From positions 36,296,867 to 36,360,866 of the forward strand of contig CAIIXF020000008.1 in the NCBI GenBank assembly GCA_903813345.2: a stretch of 64,000 bases of DNA. The letters run 5' to 3'. This stretch comes from Owenia fusiformis (Eukaryota; Annelida; Polychaeta; Sabellida; Oweniidae). Of the stretch, positions 34,259-44,500 are shown piece after piece (position 1 is the first letter of the stretch; the number at the start of each line of letters is the position of its first letter). The translations under genes and the position numbers were made by a program. The notes under the pieces are model-generated. The model did no database searches, was not told the origin of the DNA, and saw only the letters and a list, made by a program, of their open reading frames with translations.

Positions 34259-34420
34259 AGCTCACATCATAAAGCATATTTCCTTCTAAAGTATTAGTAT
34301 CACCAACCCACCATTTTTGACTTCTTGAATTAAAATCACCACCTTAAATGTGGTTGCTGATATGTTCTAGGTAACTTGTGCAAAACCTCTCTATTGTCAT
34401 GGGCACTGTTTTTGTGACCA
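34259..34420 (-). pseudogene. Endonuclease remnant of the damaged LINE
   Basis: GDFNSRS, a hallmark of the APE-type endonuclease, is readable at about 34325-34345. It is bounded by a TAA upstream and a frameshift with a TGA downstream. Beyond about 34420 the similarity to an endonuclease can no longer be recognised. Confidence 0.6.
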
Positions 34421-34969
34421 TCGTTTAGTGTCAGCATTTTGCATCTCATCATACTTGTAGTTGTAATTGCAAAGAGGTGCTGAAATTAATTAACATAGTA
34501 ATGCCTAATGTTTAAGAAAATAGGCTTGAGAATACATTCTGAAATCGAGTGGAATTGCTTTGGTCCTCCCTTTAAATCATTCGCTACGGAGGATGTGATA
34601 TGACGTCATAAAACACATTTGTCGACTACGAAGGATGTGATATCACGTCCAAGCGCCAAAGTATTTTTTGGAATCTTATAACCATGACAACTTATAAAAT
34701 GGGACTTAAAAACCTGTTGATTCTGAAAGAGTATAGCATATACTTTTAAATGATATATAACACTGTATTACATACCTACATGTAGCGAAGCATTTGTATG
34801 GAAGTCAATGGGAAAGTTAGCGAGCTATATCCACCGATATTGCCCGATTACCCCGATATAGCCCGCTTACCTCGTTTTGATATTAGATTTCTTTAATAAC
34901 CATGATAATATCATGACGTCACGTCATTGATAAAAAGTAACCATGGGAACAAAGGCATGTAATACATCA

Positions 34970-35081
34970 GTTATGTCACTATGACGTGAAATATGCCTTC
35001 GTTCTTGCCCAAATATAGAGCCTCCCAAGGTCGGCCTATATTGGGAGAACTCAGGCATATTTCACGTCATAGTGACATAAC
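34970..35081. mobile_element. 112-bp MITE with 29-bp perfect inverted ends
   Basis: The left end, GTTATGTCACTATGACGTGA and onward, and the right end ending TCACGTCATAGTGACATAAC are perfect inverted repeats over 29 bases. The interior also has 'gcccaaatatag' / 'ctatattggg' symmetry, so nearly the whole unit folds. It sits just upstream of the JKAMP start exon. Confidence 0.85.
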
Positions 35082-35367
35082 CTCTAAATATATGTATGCC
35101 CATGTAAATAATATATATATTATCTCAGAGGTACGATATATGGCAATTTTCAAAAATTCATCAGTATTGTAGTATTTTTTGAAATTAAAACTTTTTTCAA
35201 ATTTTGTTTTTAGGTGGAAGGGGACTAAGATCACTTATAATTTCTTTAAAGAGGATGGAATTATCTTGAATTCAAAGATGAACATCTAGGTATTATCATT
35301 ACACAAGGATAGGTTCACTTTGAATCATGGGTAATTTTCTCCTCATGCATTTACTTTCAGCATAGCT

Positions 35368-35588
35368 ATGGAAAAATGCCCTGGTAGATACTGTGGAAGG
35401 AGGCTACTAGAGAATGGTTCCCTGGGTGACTGTGGGGCCTGTGAGTGGGGCTATAAAGCAGTGAATTCACTATGTACTCTGTGTGAAGATGCCCCAACAT
35501 TCTATGACTGGCTCTATCTTGCCTTTATGCTCATTGCTACACTTGCTCTTCATTGGTTCTTTATCGACTACACAAACAAGAAAAAAAG
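35368..35588 (+). CDS. JKAMP: JKAMP coding exon 1
   Basis: Residues 1-73: a lumen-type Cys block (CGACEWGYKAVNSLCTLC) and the first membrane helix. Donor AG|GTGAGC. Reading past it gives an immediate TGA. Confidence 0.92.
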
Positions 35589-38500
35589 GTGAGCACTAAA
35601 ATTGAAATTTTTGACTTCTGCTTGCATATATATTTTGGTATAGGATCAGGCCCTTTTCAGAAAAAATTCCAGGGGGGTTCACTTTATCAAATTAGGCACA
35701 AAACCATATGAAAACTGGTCAGATTCATGAAAACTGCATAATTTTGAAAGAAGTTGGCCAGGGGGGTTCGCCCAAACCCCTTGAAACCCCCCCCCCCCCT
35801 ATGGGCCTGAGGATTTTCATTCAGGATGTTTTTTATATAAAAGTTGTTTGCAAAAACAGCAGATTTGAATAGATAACCAAATACAGTATATGCTAATGGA
35901 AGATTGAATCAATTCCTATGGTGTTTAGGGCTCTTTGACTCTTGATTTTATCCATGACTCTATATTTTTGCAATTTTCTTTCAGTCGAGGTCTGATTGTA
36001 CTTCATATATCTGCTCTACTGGAATGTGTGCTTGCTGCTATCTGTGCCCTGCTTGTTATGGACCCGAAAGGCTCACCAAGAATCAGGTAATTAGGTTTTT
36101 CATGTCATAACCAGAAGTAGCTCCCATGATACAATTGGTATCAATTCCCCTTAGCTTTCCCCACATGGTTCATCAAGCCTTTTATGGATCTATCACATGA
36201 CATTCATGATGGTGGACAACTGTAAATTCGATTCTTATATGGTCCTATTAGCCTTATATGGATCTATCACGTGACATTCATGATGATGGACAACTGTAAA
36301 TTCGATTCTTATATGGTCCAATTAGCCTTATATGGATCTATCACATGACATTCATGATGATGGACAACTGTAAATTCGATTCTTATATGGTCCTATTAGC
36401 CTTATATGGATCTATCACATGAGATTCATGATGATGGACAACTGTAAATTTGATTCCTATATGGTCCCATTAGCCTTATATGGATCTATCACATGTACCA
36501 TGTGACCAAATACCAACTTTGAAATCTCTCTGTCATACCAAGAAGTTGTGACATATTGTAATAGCTACCAATGTTTGTGACTATATTCTACTACCATTAT
36601 GCAGTTGGTGTCTGTAATAAATCATCACTTTTGTAAAATATTTGCAATAACTTAACGTTGTGGTGACATTTTGTCGTGTTAATGGCGCTAATGCCTTGTT
36701 TGCCTATTGGTTTATTGAAAAAATCAGAAATCACTGCATGTACAGTAGTAATAGTATGTCATTTACAATAGTAAGAAATATAGTATAACAATACTAACAT
36801 GAAATTGCTCTCTAATAATAAATGATTATCTTAATCTATTTCCTTACTTTTAATACATTAAAACCTGTAACGGGACCTCCCTATCTGAAAACCTCTCAAT
36901 CCAAACACAATGTTTAGTCCCATTTTCTTAATCTATGATAGAATGCCATTCTAGGAACCCATGTTAAATTTATTTGTAAATTATTTCCTCTGCTGCAGGT
37001 CATGCAATGTCAACAAGCTGTCAGACTGGTACACCATGCTGCATAATCCCCATCCAGGCTATACTACTACACTGCATTGTACACAGGAGGCTGTTTACCC
37101 ATTGTAAGTCACACATTGTTGCATCACACTCGTTTTATACTAGAAAGTAAAAGTCCCCATATAAACTTTAAACCACTTCGACTTATATTGTAGTCTTACC
37201 CATGTTTTCAAAATGTGATATGTGAATTTTTTTGGGCTCAAAAAGTAGTTTTTGAAGGAATTTTTTCTCACAACTCTTGAATTTATTTAAACTTTTTAGA
37301 GGTCACACATATCTTTTAATAAGCAATAGCTACAAATCTGGCATTTAACATCAATGCAAAAATTAGCTGTGATTGTTCATTGCATATGCAATATATTAAT
37401 TGCATATGAAATATATTAAGAATGTGCTTTTGTAAACCTAAAGTTACAGTAAAACCTGTCTATAGTGAACACCTATGGATCCACAAAAAAGTTTTCTCTG
37501 TTGGTAGGTGTTCACTACAGCGGGGATTTTATACAGGAGTAAATGTAAAATGTCTCTTGAAATGGGTGTTCACTAGAGAGAGGTGTTCACTAACACAGGC
37601 TTTACTGTAGGTATGTGTCTCAAGTGGAACCTCCCGCACATACTCTATTGACTTCTGTATAAATTACCCTCTCTGTAGGGAACACCTACCAACACTGAAC
37701 ATTTTTTCATTGGCAAATGTTCAATATACAAGCTTTATTGGACGGGAAAATGTACAATTTTCTTAACTCGATTTATCATACACGATTGAACAATTGCTAT
37801 GTAACATCTAAATAAATAAGGTACAGTAGATAAATAACATCCTTTAATGTACAAACACTGTATTTATTTTCATGGTTTACTCTGTTGTTTCATTTTTCTT
37901 GTTTCATGTTAACATCGTTAAAAATACATCATTTTGCATAACAACATGTTTTGATCCAAATAAGGTTCTTGGCATAATAGAATTACTGTAGATTGGGTTA
38001 ATTTGGCGCCCGCTTAAATTTGGCGAATTTGGCGAATTTGGCGAAATTGAAAAATTCGCCAATATAAATCTTCGCCAAAATTTAGGATGAATCCCCGGGG
38101 AATTATCTAGGGTATTTCATCCAGTGTATTTAGGTCAATTCCGGTTTAGTTTTTTCCAAAAATATGAATAAATGTCTCTCATAAATTGGCTCAGAACTGG
38201 TCAGTTCCTCATTAATACTCTGGGAAAACTAGAAAGGAAAAGTGCGGTACAGTAGCAGTATCAATCGAGGTGCAAAATATAAAGGACGATCTCACAAAAA
38301 TGTACAAACGTGGTGAATATCGCCAGTGGTCCTCAAAAGAAAAAATGAACATAGCCAAACATCTTACATGGTAATTCTCAAACAGAGCGTAAGTTAATTA
38401 AAAAAAATTTTCCTTTGCATATCCACCAAATTAAAAAGCCGCCAATATGCCAAAAATGGTAAAATCGCCAAATTAAGTAGCGCCAAATTAACCCAATCTA

Positions 38501-41500
38501 CAGTATCAATTGATTTTTTTCAGCTCTTTACACACAAATAAACATGTTTTTTTGCACAAAAACAATGTTTTTGGTGATCAGTCAACCAAATATTGTATTT
38601 ATTACCAGAAATTTTCAAAATGGCAGCTAACACAAAGGAACAGTTAGAGTGAATGTGTTCAGTGATATTGATTTGCACGACTATGATTTTAAGGTGATTG
38701 CCATATTGTTATAAATTCTATGGAAGTTTCAAATACAATGTGCGATAAAATTAAATGTACAATCTTGCTCGCTCACTCGAAACCCAGTGGAATACAGTTT
38801 GACGCCAAAGTTTGTTTCAACAAACATGTGCAAAGTATATCTCACAAACCAACTCCATAAGCTTAATGGTAGGGCCTTTCCATTTTTGATACTATTATAC
38901 TTTATTAACAATCCTAGATGTAATGATGAGAATGATTAAATAATCACTAAACACAGTACCTTGTTTCTGTGGTTTCAGACTTCACTTGTCTCTTCTATCA
39001 CATTTATGTTATCCTTGATGCCTTTGTCAGTCTTATGACATAACTCTCCACTTGTCTGTTCCATCACATTATCATTGTAAATCTCTTGTTTTAGTTCCAC
39101 ATTCTCAGTTATCCATCTTTCAGTCAGTGTCTCTATGGCACTTTGAATGTTCCTAAACCCCCTTCGCATATCTTTTCCTAATTTCTTTGCATCAGACAGC
39201 ACAATGAGTCCAATAAAGATAACCATGAAAAGTAGAGGAGGTGTTCCAACTATACCAGCATACTTTGCCTCTTCTGGTTCCACTTCCATTCTCTTAATAG
39301 GTACATAGACTTCAGGTTTTTCATCATCTTCAACAATATCCTTCAGAAAAAACTGATTTTGAGGTTCTTGGTTTTTCCGAGATGATGTTGTTGAAATTTG
39401 GTCAGTTGTTGTTGTTTGTTGGGAAATTTCTATTGTTCTTGCATCATTTGTTGATGGTGGTTGGCCACTAGCCTCAGTAGTCATGCCATTTTTTGTTGGT
39501 TGGGCACTAGCCTCAGTAGTCATATCATTTGTTGTTGGTTGGGTACTAGCCTCAGTAGTCATATCATTTGTTGTTGGTTGGGCATTACCCTCAGTAGTCA
39601 TATCATTTGTTATTGGTTGGGCACTAGCCTCAGTAGTCATATCATTTGTTGTTGGTTGGTCATTAGCCTCAGTAGTCATATCATTTGTTGTTGGTTGGTC
39701 ATTAGCCTCAGTAGTCATATCATTTGTTGTTGGTTGGTCATTAGCCTCAGTAGTCATATCATTTGTTGTTGGTTGGTCATTAGCCTCAGTAGTCATATCA
39801 TTTGTTGTTGGTTGGGCACTAGCCTCAGTAGTCATTTCATTTGTTGTTGGTTTGGTTCTAGTTGCCATAGTAACAAATGACTCTATGGTAGTTAGCTCTG
39901 GAATAGATGAATAAATCATTAAATAAGCAATGTGCTTGTACTCATTTTCTGTGACATGAATAAAAAAGGAAATTATTATTTGCAGGCGATTCACCATGTT
40001 TTTCAAATACAAATTGAAATAACCTAATAATAAGGCAGACCCTTATGTTTGAAGTTTGACAGACATCTCTTACTGCTTAAGTTATGAAATGAATTAAATG
40101 CAGAAATGGTAAAGATTCTTTCCAAATCCAAAAATGATATGAATATCAGCATTAAAAGACAATATGTAAAAACATTAATTGATGGATCCATTCTTTAATG
40201 AATTAACTCCTGATACTGCAAAACATTAAATACACTTACCTACTAAGAAGGGGCATCCCATGACATCAAACATCAGTGGTGAATGATATTCCCAAAACAT
40301 AGGATTAATGCGCACAAATCGGGCTAACACCGGTGGTTCAATCGGTTTAATAACTTTGGTGTTATAATCATTATTCACTTCTAGAATCTAAAGACAAGAA
40401 AATTCAGTGTGAACTATGATACTTTTGATTTTCACCTATTCATAAGTCATTCAAAAATTTACTAAAACCTGCATGGCTACTCAATTTTAATTCATTTCAT
40501 AACAGTGATACAAATATAAAGTTTCTATTTCTTAATCTATAGAACAAGGATGTATAAAATGAGACATGATAAAAACTTCTCTGTATGGGATAAATAAGGG
40601 TTATGTACTGGGAGGTTTTGGATATGGGGTTTATCTCCCTAAAACTCTACTTGGCATAGGATAAAAGGTTCTATTACCTGTCCATACTCTTTTAAATTTT
40701 CTTCAGTTTCACCATATAGAAATGTGTATGTGAACCAGTAATGCTCCCTTCCTTGGGTTATCACACCTGTTATAAACATAACTTCATCAAGGTCTGCTTG
40801 TATCCACTGCTGACCAGTCAACTCATACTTGTTAGGAAGCCAGCCAGCCCCCAAGTTACCCCTGGAAATAACAATTGCATTTTGTCTTGCATTGTTTGCA
40901 TTTTGCCTACTTATTTTTTCATATATTTTTGTCACATGTAAAAATAGACAAAGCATGAAAAGGCTAGGAAAATAACTTCAATTTTCACTAAATTTTCCAA
41001 TTGCATCATTTAATCTCAAGAATTATTTTTCTTTGTTAGGGATCGTATCGTATCTGTATTGACATACAGTGAAGCCTGTTTAAAGCCAAACGCCTATCTA
41101 ATCAGGACACCTACCAATGTGAAAACTGACTTGTATATTTGAAAAACACCTGCTAATCTGGACACTTTTGGCCAGTCTCGGTGGCATTTAGCTTGGACAG
41201 ATTTTACTGTCATGTATTTGTGTTCTGATTTAGATTATGCGAGGAGTGATCAATAAGTAATGGATGCTTTTTCACAAGGATGCTTTTTATTGACCAAACT
41301 CTGATTTTTTTACCAATAATGAATCATGTCCATTACTTATTGATCACCCCTCATACATCCTGAGAACGAAATGTGATATACATACTCTTTTTTGGTGTCT
41401 AGCCTAGATCTGGCTGGGGGATAACTGATTTCAAAATCTGTGGAGGAACTATTATAGAAACTCGATGCAGTTATCTTTTCATCACTAACATTGTAAATTT

Positions 41501-44500
41501 TCCCAGATATGAGAAGTTCATTGCAGTTGGCTGAAACAGATGTCAATATCAATATGTGTTAACAATCAGCAGAAATGAGAAGTCCATTGCAGTTGGCTGA
41601 AACAGATGTCAATATCAATATTTAGTGACAATCAGCAAATAAGAGAAGTTCATTGCAGTTGGCTGAAACAGATGTCAATATCAATATGTGGTGACAATCA
41701 GCAGATATGAGAAGTTGATTGCAGTTGGCTGAAACAGATGTCAATATCAATATGTGGTGACAATCAGCAAATATGAGAAGTTCATTGCAGTTGGCTGAAA
41801 CAGATGTCAATATCAATATGTAGTGACAATCAGCAGATATGAGAAGTTGATTGCAGTTGGCTGAAACAGATGTCAATATCAATATGTAGTGACAATCAGC
41901 AGATATGAGAAGTTCATTGCAGTTGGCTGAAACAGATGTCAATATCGTATGTAGTGACAATCAGCAGATATGAGAAGTTCATTGCTGTTGGCTGAAACAG
42001 ATGTCAATATCAATATATGGTGACAATCAGCAGAAATGAGAAGTTCATTGCAGTTGGCTGAAACAGATGTCAATATCAATATTTAGTGACAATCAGCAGA
42101 TATGAGAAGTTCATTGCAGTTGGCTGAAACAGATGTCAATATAAATATTTAGTGACAATCAGCAGATATGAGAAGTTCATTGCTGTTGGCTGAAACAGAT
42201 GTCAATATAAATATATGGTGACAATCAGCAGAAATGAGAAGTTCATTGCAGTTGGCTGAAACAGATGTCAATATAAATATGTAGTGACAATCAACAGATA
42301 TGAGAAGTTCATTGCTGTTGGCTGAAACAGATGTCAATATCAATATGTAGTGACAATCAGCAGATATGAGAAGTTCATTGCAGTTGGCTGAAACAGATGT
42401 CAATATCAATATGTGGTGACAATCAGCAGATATCTGTCTTTCTCAAAATGAAAATTGCAATTAAATCAAAAAAAACTTGTATCCTGGTATGATGACAATG
42501 AAAATGAAAATTTTTTAATTACTATTTTAATCATATGCTATGACAGCAATGATGAATTAAAAAACTTACTTTTCTTTGAAAATATCTATGTTTGAAAGTG
42601 TAACACCAATGCTGAAAGGAATTTGAACTATTATGGTTTATTATCACACATCATATATTTTATTGGCTTTGATTAAAAAGACTTGCTTGCATGGTCGATG
42701 ATAATCTGTTTCAATATTTGTCCGTGTCAGACATGTTTTTGATTAAGAAAGGCATCATTGACATAAATTACAAATGTCAGTTGTAAAGTTCCTCAAATTC
42801 AGTAAAACATAGTAAATATTTAAGACACTAAACAAGTCTTTAGACAACAAAGTTTATAACTTATTTTGTGATTGTTAAAGAAATGTACAGTTGAGCTTGT
42901 GTGCAGTATAACTCTCTCTGTCTTGAAGGTATTAACTAGAAATAAATTATTCATTTTAAATTAAAGGACGATTCTCGGTTTGGAGAACAGCCTCCTGGGC
43001 TAAAAAAATTTCAATGAAAAATATAGAAATATTACCCAAATTAAACTATGAATATTCAAAAGAGGACATTTAAATCTACAAGATGTAAAAATAACAAATT
43101 GGTCTGAAGCAGGGATAATGCTCAAATAGACCGATTCAATAAAATACAAGTCTCGATTTGGGGAAAGAAGTTCATCAGTGTACCGCGCTAATATTTTTTT
43201 GCGAAAAATCTAGAAATATTACCCAAATTAAATTATGACTATTCAAAAGAAGACATTCAAATCTATATTATGTTAAAAAATCAAATTTGTCCGAAGCAGG
43301 GATAATGCTCATTTAGATTGATGAACTTCGTTCTCCAAACCGAGAATCGTCCTTTATTTAAATTTATTCATTTTAAATAAAATAAATTATTCATTTTAAA
43401 TTAAACAAATAATTCCTTTTAAATGAAATGAATTATTCCTTTTAAATTAAATAAACTATTCATTTTAAATTAAACAAATAACTATTCATTATAAATTAAA
43501 TAAATTATTCATTTTAAATTAAATAAATTATTCATTTTAAATTAAACAAATTATTCATTTTAAATTAAATAAATTATTTCTTTTAAATTAAATAAATTAT
43601 TCATTTTAAATTAGATAAATTATTCATTTTAAATTAAATAAATTATTCATTTTAAATTAATATAAATTATTCCTCTTAAATTAAATAAATTATTCATTTT
43701 ATTTTTTGTTAAAACAGATATCTTATTCTTTTCAAATGATTTTGAACTACATTGTAAAACTTACCTGATCCTGTAGATAGTTGTGTCATAAAACTCCAAA
43801 AAATCGTTAAAACATATATTAAATTCACATTCATTTTGTTAATTCATAAGCCTTATTCAATGATGAAAGTTTTTTTTACATTCATCTTTATTTTTATTAA
43901 ACATTTAATTATTCCGAGAATTCCAATGATTGTTTAGATTTGCTTGTTTTGCATTTTATAAACTTATTTTAGATCATACATATGAATGTTTAAATGTTTG
44001 GGATGCTTTGGTATATCCCCTGTATCCATAATAATATGATAGGTATACTTAGTTGTTGCCTAAAAGGGTCGGTGTGGGTCTCAGGAGATTTCCATCTGTC
44101 ATGCAACCATTGGGTTTATATAGAAAATGTGCCTTTGTTAAGAAAAAGTGCTGAGATTATCAATGTATGTGTGATATTAGTTAATGAAAACACAAAATGA
44201 AATCCTTTTGTTCTAATTACATGACAGTCAATCAGTCTTATATACATTGTGTGTTTTTAATGAATTATTGATGGAGTTGTGAGTGGAATCTCATTCTCTT
44301 TTAACACTTTTTCATAAAATAAAACCAAGAAGTATTGACATTTTGACATTTAGTTATGATTTTGGAGATGAGACCTCACTTGGATTTGATCATATTTATC
44401 CCATCGAACGAAGTTCGGAGGGATATAGGGAACGCCTCCGTCCGTACGTCCATCCATCCGTCCGTCCGTCCGTCCGTCTGGGCAATAACTCAAATACCGT

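Noticed and set aside
39461-39914. Two long open frames on the plus strand over the discoidin stalk (about 140 residues each)
   Set aside because: Both are products of the 39-bp periodicity of the minus-strand coding repeats. No start context, splice sites or family resemblance.
41622-42409. Repeat protein of 22-residue units (ILTSVSANCNELLISADCHY)
   Set aside because: The frame exists only because the 66-bp unit is a multiple of three. It is intron sequence between exons 1 and 2 of the discoidin gene.
41511-42434. CRISPR-like regularly spaced repeats
   Set aside because: The units are contiguous tandem copies with no unique spacers, in an animal gene intron; the unit is an exon boundary.
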